Part shown: piece after piece, positions 29,101 through 32,459 of the stretch
Numbering within the stretch: position 1 is the first letter of the stretch
Layout of the letters: each line of letters starts with the position of its first letter
From: a virus
Reading direction: 5' to 3' (one strand)
IMG/VR virus record: IMGVR_UViG_3300033148_005125
Location: 1 to 54,791 of that record
Length of the DNA stretch: 54,791 nucleotides
Notes under the pieces: generated by a model
The model's input: the letters and a program-made list of their open reading frames with translations, nothing else
Told to the model about the DNA's origin: nothing
Databases searched by the model: none
Program-made: the position numbers and the translations under genes

Positions 29101-30507
29101 AGGCGAATGCAGGAAAAACTTAAATTTATAGTTGGTAATAAGGAAGAAGTTTATAAACAAAAAGGTTATAATGAAGAACAAAAAGAACAGTTTGATAAAT
29201 ATATTGGATCTCAAAACAATGAAATAAATGATTTAGTTAGTAAAATACAAACTGGCCAAAAATTAAGTGATAATAGAGCATGGGACCCAGAATACAAGAG
29301 GAGTTATTTCCCAGATGTAGAGAAGTATCATTCGTTAAAAGAAGGTTTTACGTTTCCTGAAGGTATTTATAGCACCATAAAGAATAAACAATTAATAGAA
29401 AAATATAAAGGTTTTGAAAAATTAAATGTATTACCATCAGATCCACATAAGAAAATAATTGGTTTGATTAACGAAGGAAAGAAAAAAGAAGCCAAAGAAT
29501 TATATGATGATATGTTGAAAACAAGAAAGACTTTTAGTGATCAAGATCTTAGACGTTTTGATTCAATGTCTTTTGGTGACAGACGTAAAAAGAGTGATGA
29601 TGAATTAGCTAAGTTAAGACTACTTACAGAAGCTACTAGAATTAAAACCTTAGCTGAATTAACGGGTAGAGATCCAAACACAGGTACTTTAGATATTTTA
29701 CGTAAACTTTTTCCAGAGGCAAAAACCGATGATGAAATTTATAGATTATTAAAAAACAAAAATGAATTATTTATAAAAGAACGCGTTGATAAAGCAGGTT
29801 TAAGTGAAAAGACAGCAGCTGAAAATAAACACCATGGCGGAGAAATTAAAAAAACAGGTAATGTTTTTATGCAAAAAGGTGAAATGGTTTATCCTAAAGC
29901 GTTTGCTATGGGAGGACCTGTTTATGGTGAATTAGCTAAAGAAGCTACCACTCAGTCTTTAAATAGTATGATGGAAATTAGATTGGATGCTACTGCGCTC
30001 AATAATGCAATTAGTAAATTACAAACATTGGAATTAAAAATAGAAGATAAAAAACTTGAAATTGTAGAGCTTCCTAAAATAGAAGTTGACACTGGTAATG
30101 TTAATTTAGTAGTAAATGGTGATGAGGCTGCAGCTAAAATACGAGCAGCTGTTGAAGATATAACGATAGATGTTAATTCTACTGGGGCAGTTGGCGCGGA
30201 AGAATTAAAAAATGTATCTGATCAACTTGAAAATAGAATAAATAGTTTAAATGTTAATGTAGAGGATTTACAAAATAATTTTAAGATTATATCCTCTGCC
30301 GGAGAAAATATAGATATAAATGGTTTACTTAATGCTAAAATTAATGAATATACTTCTGACATTAACAGGGATATAAGTGAAGTTAAGTCTGATATGTCTA
30401 ATTTGGAGTCTAAAATATCACAAAATCAAAATAGAGTGAATGTGGTTGCTACTGAATTGGATCGTAAAATAATGCACTTACAAAATTTAACTGGTAGGGG
30501 GATTTAA
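8185..30507 (+). CDS. giant tape measure protein with embedded RNA polymerase core, nuclease and lytic transglycosylase
   Basis: One open frame of 7440 residues (roughly 0.8 MDa). Order: helical Lys/Ala-rich N-terminus (1-780); RNA polymerase beta-like signatures (about 1233-1515); beta-prime-like signatures (about 1779-2290); helical linker; PD-(D/E)XK nuclease (about 3095-3335); TP901-type tape measure core (about 3813-4180); hydrophobic segments near 4166-4190 and 4340-4370; long helical region; PGEYVV cassette (about 6297-6350); lytic transglycosylase (about 6553-6680); C-terminal coiled coil. Position after tube and chaperone genes, length and the TP901 core make it the tape measure, which fills the tail lumen and is ejected into the host. 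The upstream gene ends in TAG 63 bases before the TTG, and the stop overlaps the next ATG. No frameshift or codon shift marks the embedded domains. Processing into several mature proteins is possible. Confidence 0.9.
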   Translation: MAKDEYTFTFLKGSTQSTGGGAAKTKSQAGDSSMKDLRRTLEKIFRESSKDNSNTLAKSLEKIIIKFAKIQTQVKGTAASAGLSGADARRIAKEVASEIVNQQIRQLAKSFPSKTTTTKQSDDKLIKSIERSADRQAKTIIGGLNSILSRHGVQLENIKDLERAISGAVKNAIPKDTSMGIKEIGRAVTSLKSGFNEINKLSRQIMSMRKSGGGIDVKEIKEMMSSFQKLNKDFKQITDSTVKAGKAIESVTNDVVGFKKSLSEVKKAATSKVRGVRERAEADPSKFAKTAAVAIGQTLERALQKSPGFKGSDLERNIKKLGDNVKDIGDVLDKFKKVQADITTSTKKGKISIDTKAIIGLSKDLGNLPDKIGVDIDTKGWKDLTKGLENFAKTADFIISSLKKLKVSVDVDTKPIEKKVESAVKSGVEKGFSNNIKAIMKEADTSFNKVISEMRVMYKALPKESPIRSRFEKAGKALTVAKERGDYLEIAKRITGIQDVVKAPVLNKAINELKGVIVEITSELKGAGVDDVSGALKKSGKAVDELTNTILKKKKEIDQFPAKKFNISGAMDKVKFLQSTSRQFPQEYIKPGKEFELKGTDIGFGANVRQAVKEKADSLAKSLGALEQDLISGLEAGPGFQKGGWKLLDKELKRVGQQWTLQMAQIGGEEGIEGLLKQLDKTYIKIKDPKKLLAEYKSKRKEKITNVVKEDSKRATEVGKWLIQRNEDDIEKLSLSKPMAGTIKKSLKTIKSKFKGTEVGEIMRSELISSLGTSLEEVFKETFAADLVKKELATDRGIKGPLVRRMAIPAAKLSETGTATFKTRYGTERALPKFATYKTGFEELYDKMTKQQAMVGEEARKFQNAIIDIGMKPTSPKAFSKAKDVSKDMLTRMAKTGPQQLDFVIEQYKEAATMIGAKRQQAGVGSIESYEKKISSGINSFRNKYTDLPEVFDKFVVEMEDLGLSAYDVVKSLESIKFENVYDIYRKVLKGKVYKGKGGKKDVFEGPTPEVSQYPGSRRNLRRFDQAVAQVEQLMPIIEKAKVKRGKHQEEVTTTFFQTSPMYKGSEKELKFDADKQKDKILSINMNLRDMLKEYETLSQSGAEMSMQTAKRLERYAGVPRGVKTISTLGPPEEQASKYTEFRGGKFAEKARSLAPLESTAIKLYTEKLLDQAPFGEFSRLGKQIGYVNSAMSSLSDDAKKVFSVAGITTEEPKFRTTRERELTSAGRYGSTGYGFNVIAELKHSADTFEDQVVVSGNLAKALTQAVSTLVKPGPKGRLGSMAGAHVTDIEKGQVLRDTTVKEIGKVSKQFMEILGVPQEYKKEADKALIETVKKEIINVRGQDVEIQKAQLAEVFMNYFGRKFTTRYGSKGVSISKEDLGTAKIPKSMGQLASDIIGKMEEEGKAPKFGKLKNIAGIQKELVESGNKFMISMFSDATSQVAKGLGVEEEIEKQAKIYKMFTGLIKRVYGEDLPKDVEGILKLKSLYKQKVGGKLFEEKPIDIRISARGAIKRGLQPEFIETMMGNVIGAGAKETTVQPRIEKGVYEKILGTKGKAGMLSRYSKALGFESAGPKKKEIEKELFKTFKAAGKTDEEAKVMAERAAAFEASANYYTTVKNEYGKATKSIIGPKFVQIIEEPHETEKWSAKGVKELKKGAKINLAAYSAYAGVFGEQSSLMKQIKGGTTLESKKQFEYIKALEAMAVKGPGKEMADALMQGVRKVPLGELQEFEPRTGTFSKEDLERSLKGTVLDIEKYASDFAVDLPAGKGAKGEMLTKPFYIPGPLARQTYPEELLAGEYGMDEIARYLQMVINTAKETEAAFSGEGSKVKDVNKVIRDKVLSAIAKAQEGGVTEKTDVLNKLWQGLQDIEVDFAFRKEMGAPEGTTEKQYITKYFEKFKSRYAQTPGKTEEDAMLQTIRRMGDILVGPKLGARKDIAATKPRLAKEVEAGTTAAFAKRLGIDITDDEFIDKKLDQLRRAKVTYMSALAKSLLGKSGAVQSTFFERKAPAVMGKAINAVTDRTSELKEFSNTLRKLASEAGFEKYIEAFGSIANVVDEIGAEHANIISKYKKSGVPVLKQEELGIPESMAKKMPVTFEKRYEMTSGMPILTNKPKAATTVESNLSKMLDYKKELEEGLSKVDIKSDVNAIKDFIEQELVPHVETMRFPFTGVSSLQPYKAKVLKEEDYPKGKFAYAVPGVPEMRMATEGDKTGFVEVVKKLEGIRDDFIKAREGLHTTSEAAGMEADPSRVKELTDKIGMLDEAISNVLPRYTAIQQKLDFDGDEIEAHSGVLAGARRDIKKHFDTLNKSTDSIETAWRQVRGFEETTPGATSSRFPFADLLTYFESKWKPEKGYEFLKRPEITEKLEFLKPSEKLDILSGGEPQKIGMLLKDITSRQVTESGPREEIFATIDKNINEGNNTSKALLEAIKMLDSDFSKLIEAGVNESLYQQKYSDAIIGQLYKLHTGPDVEAVYRMQRVSESRMGFGGGMIAPEEGGYRTNVSDTFRKRWPTGLKMLGKVSPESEISTFMNEISRFAQQKGMDVKLAGEKPVGGEMTSLLGKGTEGMDILLEKIGLAGEKANDDYKQLKEFADTSSKVIEKRLGTLPTEAIKKEVSGLRKVRGMPEITMGTRKQAVDEAVKLIGFEGFLRELSKQIEEDAVEALTAQLEAMPEHKRKKRMSRKSYLSTKEFAEEEIQTSEKIGKKSPTGISTSKIMQQRAPLYGFRSSSATQDDIVKAYRDTAEPVVAPKYLKGDTALKYEKAQEVALSIARSLKEVGQMRPGGAYSDLVLSTIDNMYKEQAKKESTLNDLRQEGYNIGIKRETSDIPQRMFEEGMPDIPSFIRELIDPSNTAANSLQELKKEVDALSLLAGVPPLSAETRKQIKIDMPELGAAARAKYPEIVEESEIAKSERESKISEFTDLLIQKAQAVAQMDRAIASLISSKGFETKLLPPKEDVKRALNETIKATIKAPIGRPTIVEPSTTRELRQGIEKASDMFFSKTQEVSRMPVVGGPTGPSDIGPSGTLAGRLSDEVVRVHIQSVQEGIGLSFTPAGAMQDVIESRKPDRKGYTDELKELQRRSAGVTQTLEETYANVYRASALSGGGIYGSKKGSREQQQVESIKEYMRTGKKEVPPKAEAMAFEGTVIHKKEQDRLIKEIEAQTGGKEKYDVERYVKYTSSMAKDITGHVDLIKQRLDEDTQEYVDNKIIDIKTVSDKMVKRFKDLGVEKFSDLPELKKKGGLTEYDVQKLEDVASQLNLYIAAVAQANSVAADSLKGEAWFYDRDDIKNIAKVSFDFDPNRLKKDIDAVSKARKSIVSEYGKDAFAKATHVIDLEKADAKRKAGVEPLSTKEWKRFENISKEHRKMVEDPSSDYWKREKDVKPRSIDKERLREEKGSQRARFESYTIPEAPVMGEAVYDQLENLKLVHKAAKDYQLRSKGINMKTVGTDIHESLAPIIENVQEIGPQGNAFSEAIEDLKFAGMIGGGEISKAWKYYRIALGDFYIKQAEEAKKLESDLQQQGELGGANEAYQQAERTINDMKKRMSQSLGKPSDIYTEMRRYISPDIMQQLGLYLTPEQLITKSKGSLGDDEKLDKIFKEGIVGDVLEGGKLTAPIEKVRDALKGISDLDEDMVKVLTDANKLKKVGPEIQEAWNFEKLTDRVTKLRASLETFLRFRLQEDDDVVGRKNLEDTLKLLKSLENQYSSLGRVQKEGPAGWGQMGLVKVPKFVEPKQQYAMHMRNVQKTREYFGKIEEKGGPKAGERYSYMFKVIGESGDTIKNAVYDFRKYGDAVNFAGEKVGVFKEDQRDMFEFMQEGGRTFRSAIMRAIRWGAASRIVYGGWQKLGQSIGLLADIETGMANLRMVMSPLETDFGGLGKSAIGFAKQYGVPMTDVLKSMKIFAQQGLKQEEVVDRTQTATLASNVTTLSATEATEALTAAMKVFRQEGESSMKFMDAWSEVEAKHAITSGDMANALKKAASAGKNAGFSFDELNGVVAAIGAVTRQSGKEVGTAMRFIFRRLTSEKGPKELAKIGIPVLTDTGELRKGFDVLDDLSKSWKDLTSAQRMNIAQAIGGTRQYNALLVLMDNWGEALSAIKDSTNSKGSAERRNLEIMKTFTKQMAQMKQAATEVYMSFGKITFPAAKVGLKGLKFLLEAFTEVPGVIKGAMIAISGFFIYMSKGADIIDYFFERWRGGKSIIGNVMKEIGNEWTMGMSEMFGTGALEQNLKTIGKGKKIKIPVGVFDVSPKGVAQERVVERSVPQGKKLGDFHSVLGKTTFLLKQTGMAYNDFIGDVIKGSGDLAKDMGGPFEYISKKMYALESMFKKLTSTMVNPEMIITALETGGFVDLIPGIIGTVGIVASKATGDATKAVSKLSDFAGDKFGQTGKSFVEGFASGNTDMVKALAPLGATIIALYPALKSLSEYYMKTTQSAQDYEKAMYGVRRANESQLKGIRELMSGYSGLESSMADVAKVSDPNVKKRRQELGTFESPLLTMSSIIKKSRDLSNNLADSNINLVVGYDKFGNAILNVTGNLKDYLKTLENIKVKEVAKVEIDIAAKFITDLTEIEGPEKWKYALKNLLKEAPAFGEVLAKGIKTSPAKAMNVVTERLNDMLALKKKFPMSTAFDKDINKHQANLKKVRSGFSATYSDFRRVLSDITTKGLGKDEIAALLGTKELRKGYELMIEVEPRFNLKETKGKVEWQDVLGAEVMRRAFPSFAATFDATSVLTKARLETSGAVKREGKAMSGDVAFFMDSAADKYGIAGNQAVVSLKETTDGVFDWFITYFNSKTLKIEEKPFTEDLQGMVESIFPKNRIEEELSERVQSLNEFVAGASAGLRGLSAKDFKKDFGLGERFFSEIPTTTILQGPKGFVPSAAGGAGTFGQSPFQKDWKETTEQFFFKPMREYRLKADQLDKLKLEGLQGGEVTLAKGLYEELTKLQNTLKNNQVVLQYRAVFADLTKTLEEGTRALKENLAIEKSRLKLRKGVAGYQKGIPEGLDDIDLGVQKFSDLTVKQRALMAGPEYGKSAIRFRELETRKGAGEEQVYGIDRALVALENIRQVSKGFGTSLSPEDMKKYTEIIAKTDDTGAQSIAIETSKVVDNTASTVDRLDQILENMGDVSVLEKQLENIGKMSPSSMVSMMEKVARVREKKLETGDKESVRATNKTLDVLVNSLVEQVGIKKAMSMVDNSFTLFSKRFKPEEFTQRAFGGLDFKQFTTSMKENLPTQRSFFKRFLGIGENISGFDKEIKPLVKLQDKNNKEQWVSSKEMIKLSAAMAVWSSFNKHQSSRVIKELEGQKKEYKVGSKERVAIEKAIEKERTSGIMEGRGGENVWKLAQSFSFLTGTVGMFAKELGMTERQIKTLGGASAGLYAGLKLASKITGDKLPESAKKFEASLKEAALTGKKGPLITASAELAKDAKKMFKKTGAISEEEYKKTATDKDFKQFKDALDSAVTKQGDMSDKVGDFLSKARSPKVVDERFLTKILTTYLAATAAGYAAQRTEDETRLATLNSQAEKEAKLFVEIVEKYPKAAQKMIDARKELVDNIEKVKPVPTTEKSLVMDTEKEREKIVGDLSKIRKDIISEHEKMNSELSKVAKEMAKLEIAEKFKIELEEMERAIKDIDIASATQRVLETSLSGFTGGSVFGGGTIRRDLGTQWSGDVSNMIEDRFEDMSNTLRFPKSAGKLVGKYKPQSVDYGIRGISEMTPEQYMVHTGKRVAYKPSLGQFFGQEVSGPQRGEMGIVTLLKDVLSGKTLGISKVRTAEDMFSNLENMQKKREVTEAKFIEHMSRREELRGRKGKLSETESAELDKLDNIIESLGDGLVSMVEDIAKAKDALKTSLEEAADVIRQRVTAFDALRDLNESNINRMYGNTAVVNRGLAGFGGGYDLPMGKREMSLQQRIFTDATSGFNERTNEYAYKLNTLIPSMSQNISELTQMREDVPVGDTDRYNELTKQIEKSKSAMDKMIESTRSMGEALFVANKFAEVMYKFKDAIEDIQINETVEGLSGFKGFRESMDKVFGGAHPLAPVQVSPEEERRAAQVGIELKDLRSTQFDKMEAESRYKLRYGGLKGKDYREATQQYLDIPELKARAEEAYKQRQEVSQLQRQAAPFEEILKMLQRLSVSETITPERRGEVIAMRDSIANAIDGFGDIMTQQQKLDELEKNKGMFSKEEYTQVKKSIEEGAPEQYKGLQAFSQTGLMKEFGAELQKMMQVTPKPDDLENIFGKSLGDVTSRQDTQIKILTQIAQKGFGLSPEDMGIVSPKDIDKSGVFETIIRTLRSVGSVWDKKAGGGRIFGAGGPREDKVPAMLSPGEYVVRAASAQKLGYGALEHMNQKGEVPGFAEGGRAKRFKIDQQFGTIEYTAYEKSEVKEEKKKEELVAKELMKKTKIGKTLSDRQKRLKEALGYAGGGAVETLRSMGMSEEDIKRELGGLEEPLLGPGDIIGMAAGVGKLALGLGKTVVKQIVKKPKTYEELLKPGTKDVIDFIKNRLAEPGDLVTESKAARDALSSGRGDFLRRQGLLPSKKFSNIKKELPEFTGFADGGKVSSEEVYGFIKEAGRKHNLDPELLRRMVGVESDFDPRAVSKKSAIGLAQVLLSTAQGMGYKGDAEGLKDPRTSIMYGAQYLRQMLDRFGSIELALAAYNAGPYAVEKHGGIPPYKETKKHIPKVLKGYKGPVIFPEERKTGAMGAPKKLKPAAATTGTMGAPSKTGRMGRGLNIPVKDKVRYFTDEGEVDKELYEATLHGGSAQHRTDGYEPILEGKSVTGFKRTGTWDVEGEKEWEGRQLVALEERSKKTIKALNAGVYDYDVGTPLIVPEKKIQLEKWVDDKESMDWINSVVEARRKERQEIIKSYQSGGLITGIDKEEEERLYKGFGPRMYGRETSKRVQDTFRTDALAKAKQRVSEATADTFEPKIGETKRITPGKASDIEFRGYKIPTPISKAGKDQIYGGTITPGPKVKGELYELRRMQEKLKFIVGNKEEVYKQKGYNEEQKEQFDKYIGSQNNEINDLVSKIQTGQKLSDNRAWDPEYKRSYFPDVEKYHSLKEGFTFPEGIYSTIKNKQLIEKYKGFEKLNVLPSDPHKKIIGLINEGKKKEAKELYDDMLKTRKTFSDQDLRRFDSMSFGDRRKKSDDELAKLRLLTEATRIKTLAELTGRDPNTGTLDILRKLFPEAKTDDEIYRLLKNKNELFIKERVDKAGLSEKTAAENKHHGGEIKKTGNVFMQKGEMVYPKAFAMGGPVYGELAKEATTQSLNSMMEIRLDATALNNAISKLQTLELKIEDKKLEIVELPKIEVDTGNVNLVVNGDEAAAKIRAAVEDITIDVNSTGAVGAEELKNVSDQLENRINSLNVNVEDLQNNFKIISSAGENIDINGLLNAKINEYTSDINRDISEVKSDMSNLESKISQNQNRVNVVATELDRKIMHLQNLTGRGI
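11881..12741 (+). other. RNA polymerase beta-subunit-like segment (double-psi barrel 1) in the giant protein
   Basis: Three signatures occur in canonical beta order. Residues about 1233-1255 hold GYGFNVIAELK, then FEDQVVVSGNL, matching the cellular G-x-N-x-x-VA...GYNFEDAIVISE-L block. Residues 1361-1375 read GRKFTTRYGSKGVSI, matching GDK-x-x-x-RHGNKGVI. Lysines K1363 and K1371 keep the eight-residue spacing of the two active-site lysines (E. coli K1065 and K1073), and are followed by KEDLG where cellular enzymes have EDMP. Residues about 1500-1514 read PIDIRISARGAIKRG, matching PVDIVLNPLGVPSRM. Order, spacing and the invariant lysines make chance resemblance unlikely. The structural assignment is inference without a profile search. 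Confidence 0.8.
13501..15060 (+). other. RNA polymerase beta-prime-like segment (double-psi barrel 2, DFDGD) in the giant protein
   Basis: Five signatures follow beta-prime order. FYIPGPLARQTYPEELL and GMDEIARYLQMVINTAKE (residues about 1779-1817) resemble the LPP-x-LRP...DLN-x-LY-x-x-VI-x-x-N block. LLGKSGAVQSTFFERK (about 1991) resembles LKGKQGRFRQNLLGKR. VPVLKQEELGIPESMAKK (about 2074) resembles SLKLHQCGLPKEMALE. RFPFTGVSSLQPYKAKVL (2165) resembles RAPTLHRLGIQAFEPVLI. KLDFDGDEIEAH (DFDGD at 2279-2283, bases 15019-15033) matches NADFDGDQMAVH with all three Mg-binding aspartates. The gap from the RFP arginine to DFDGD is 114 residues, against about 35 in E. coli, so the barrel carries an insertion of about 80 residues. 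A bridge helix and trigger loop were not identified. Confidence 0.8.
17464..18180 (+). other. RecB/Cas4-type PD-(D/E)XK nuclease domain in the giant protein
   Basis: All core motifs of the RecB-like family appear in order. G3145-T-V-I-H3149 supplies the GxxxH histidine. GHVD with D3191 supplies the first acidic ligand. IIDIKTVS, with D3211 and K3213, is the D-x-K catalytic strand. QLNLYIAAV (Q3257, Y3261) is the Q-x-x-x-Y helix. The domain begins near RASALSGGGIYGSK. The family normally acts on DNA ends in recombination, repair or CRISPR adaptation. In an ejected tail protein it could attack host DNA, process the incoming genome end or act in packaging. It does not look degenerate. Confidence 0.85.
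19600..20720 (+). other. TP901-type phage tail tape measure core domain
   Basis: Residues about 3813-4180 show the classic tape measure core. It starts RAIRWGAASRIVYGGWQ, then IETGMANLRMV and FAKQYGVPMTDVLKSMKIFA. Next come SATEATEALTAAMKVF, TSGDMANALKKAASAGKNAG and FDELNGVVAAIGAVTRQSG. It ends with AMRFIFRRLTSEKGPKELAK and MNIAQAIGGTRQYNALLVLM. These blocks are hallmarks of the TP901 tape measure family. A hydrophobic segment (AMIAISGFFIYM) follows directly, as is usual in tape measures, and may insert in the host membrane during ejection. This domain identifies the giant protein as the tape measure. Confidence 0.92.
27070..27240 (+). other. GGG...PGEYVV tail-protein cassette in the giant protein
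   Basis: Residues about 6297-6350 read GGGRIFGAGGPREDKVPAML, then SPGEYVVRAASAQKLGYGAL and FAEGG. I know this G-rich KVPAMLSPGEYVV block from the C-terminal parts of many tape measure proteins, where its function is unknown. A shortened relative (GGEIKKTGNVFMQKGEMVYP) recurs near residue 7220. The cassettes flank the lytic transglycosylase. Confidence 0.7.
27841..28230 (+). other. soluble lytic transglycosylase (SLT) domain in the giant protein
   Basis: Residues about 6553-6680 form a full SLT family 1 domain. The catalytic glutamate is E6582 in GVESDFDPRAVSKKSAIGLA, followed by GLAQ (27973-27984). AAYNAGP (from 28126) and the terminal YKETKKHIPKVLKGYKG complete the fold. The domain cleaves the MurNAc-GlcNAc bond of peptidoglycan. 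In a tape measure it opens the cell wall during DNA ejection, as in several phages of Gram-positive and Gram-negative hosts. All active-site motifs are intact. Confidence 0.93.
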
Positions 30508-32447
30508 TGGCTACTAATTCTTTTTGGGAATCTTTTGGTGATTCATCTGCATACCAAGAAGTTAGTGATGGATTTACTGGTAGTTTGGCAGCTCAGGTTG
30601 TAGAGTCTTATGGACTGGAATGTTCTACAGATGATATTGGCGGTAGTTTGTCTTCTTTAGATATAAAACAGATGGATGCGTTACAATTAATTAAGATCTC
30701 GTTACTACAAGACTCTATTGATAATAGCCATGGCCCATATGAGGCTTATGTAGATTATTCAGATGGTCGTGTGGAGTTTAGGGAGGTAGGCGCATATTCT
30801 GCTAGTGTATCTGATATTTATTTTGAAACACAAACGTCCAGATTTGTTGAAAGATGTTCTGGAGCACTTGTTTATGGTGGTAAACCATTAATACAAAGAT
30901 TAGAAAAACCATGGGTTTCAGTATTTACTGACGGCAAACAAATTTATGATACTACTAATATGACATCCAATTGTCAGAAAGATGGGTTTTCTGCCAGCGC
31001 TAAAATAGTTTATAAAGATCCTAATTTAAATACAAATTATAATGATGGTATAGATAATTTATATGATGTAACAGATCCATATGAAAGTGTTGTTGGTTAT
31101 GGTAGAATGATTAATACACCTGGTATTAGGGATAATACTACTATTACTCATTCAAGACAAACTAGTGTTCCTGTATTAGTGCCTGATGCTATAACTACTT
31201 TAGTAAGAAGACCATATGTACCAGCAGGCGATGTTGATTTAGGGTCTGATTGTTGGTCGGTGTATTCTGAAGGGGTTGAAGGTGGAACAGAGATACCTGT
31301 AAATGGTGATTTTAGATATAGTACTGCTTACGGTACAACACAAGATAATTTTATAGGTATATCAAAAGTTTATGCTGTAGGAATAGAGTTAGCTGAGTGT
31401 GGTTCTAAACCTAAAACATACGAAGCAATGAAAAAAGCAAAAACTGGAACTGATTCTGAAAATGATCATGAAGTATGGGTTAGTATAGATGATACTCAAA
31501 AGAAAACCATAGTTTTAAGAGAAGGTGAAGATTATGTAATAAACTATGAGGATGGTTCTAATCCTAGAATACAGTTTGCAAACAACGCTATGCGTTATGA
31601 TAAAGCTAAATATGGTAAGGATACTATGTATAATGTTAGACGTAATTGTGAATATACTAGAGGTAAAGATGAATTGTTAAATCAAATTGGAATTATTTTA
31701 CCTACTAAAAATATGGGTATTCTAGTTTCAGAGATTTGGGTTATGGTAGATATAGCTACTCCCTCTATTTTTATAAATGATCCTAATGGTAATGCTAGAC
31801 AAATAGCAGAAAATTTGGAATATGAATTAATGCCTATAGTAATATACGAAGAACCACAACCAATAGGGTTCAATGGTAGATTAATAGACCAAAGAGATGG
31901 TATTACTGATAAAGACCCTACAACAAGGCAGGCCTCGTTTAATGCTACCCAATTGGAGCAGGCTATGCAACAATTAAATGGTGGTGGTGGTATTACATTG
32001 AATTTATCTTTTTTAGATGGCCCAGCAGTTGCTTCTCTTTCAGGTTTATTATATAGATATATGAACAGTGGTGATGGTATTGAGACTGTATATACATGTG
32101 GACCTGATTGTAATCCAAAGTTAGGTGGTTATCATTCGTCTGGTGGAGTCATAAATAAAATAACACATTCATATACTGATAGTGGTTCTTATACTGTTTC
32201 TGTATATGAAAGTAATAGATTAATAGAAGATACTGATTTAGTAGGTATCAGTGGTGGTCCTTATTTTAAAAGATCAGAATCACCTTCAGTACGAGGAACA
32301 GTGATAGCTGATTTAGGTAACCATATTCATTATAGAGTAAGGGTAGATGGTTTTGGTGAACAACTTGCTATAAATTGTCAGTCTGAGGTGTTAAGGGTTG
32401 GAGATAAAATAACTTGTACTATACACAACAATCCAGTGGAACAATAA
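30507..32447 (+). CDS. putative baseplate hub / distal tail protein
   Basis: A 646-residue protein whose ATG overlaps the stop of the giant gene, with GTAGGGGG upstream. The first gene after the tape measure normally encodes the distal tail or hub protein. LVYGGKPLIQRLEKPWVSVF (about residue 115) recalls a hub strand motif. The middle is mixed alpha/beta with repeated acidic turns. Residues about 545-570 (THSYTDSGSYTVSVYESN) look PKD-like. The last 45 residues (VRGTVIADLGN to KITCTIHNNP) resemble an OB-fold or spike-like strand set. The role is inferred from position and these weak similarities. Confidence 0.45.
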   Translation: MATNSFWESFGDSSAYQEVSDGFTGSLAAQVVESYGLECSTDDIGGSLSSLDIKQMDALQLIKISLLQDSIDNSHGPYEAYVDYSDGRVEFREVGAYSASVSDIYFETQTSRFVERCSGALVYGGKPLIQRLEKPWVSVFTDGKQIYDTTNMTSNCQKDGFSASAKIVYKDPNLNTNYNDGIDNLYDVTDPYESVVGYGRMINTPGIRDNTTITHSRQTSVPVLVPDAITTLVRRPYVPAGDVDLGSDCWSVYSEGVEGGTEIPVNGDFRYSTAYGTTQDNFIGISKVYAVGIELAECGSKPKTYEAMKKAKTGTDSENDHEVWVSIDDTQKKTIVLREGEDYVINYEDGSNPRIQFANNAMRYDKAKYGKDTMYNVRRNCEYTRGKDELLNQIGIILPTKNMGILVSEIWVMVDIATPSIFINDPNGNARQIAENLEYELMPIVIYEEPQPIGFNGRLIDQRDGITDKDPTTRQASFNATQLEQAMQQLNGGGGITLNLSFLDGPAVASLSGLLYRYMNSGDGIETVYTCGPDCNPKLGGYHSSGGVINKITHSYTDSGSYTVSVYESNRLIEDTDLVGISGGPYFKRSESPSVRGTVIADLGNHIHYRVRVDGFGEQLAINCQSEVLRVGDKITCTIHNNPVEQ

Positions 32448-32459
32448 GGAGGATAATTA

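Noticed and set aside
8160-30000. Numerous minus-strand open frames across the giant gene and others
   Set aside because: They are antisense shadows in a high-A coding strand: they lack ribosome sites, have hydrophobic low-complexity translations and no family motifs.
8185-30507. Possibility that the giant gene is an assembly artefact fusing several genes
   Set aside because: There is no internal stop or frame change, codon and base use are uniform, and the domain order (tape core before transglycosylase before coiled end) makes sense for one tape measure. Read mapping would settle it.
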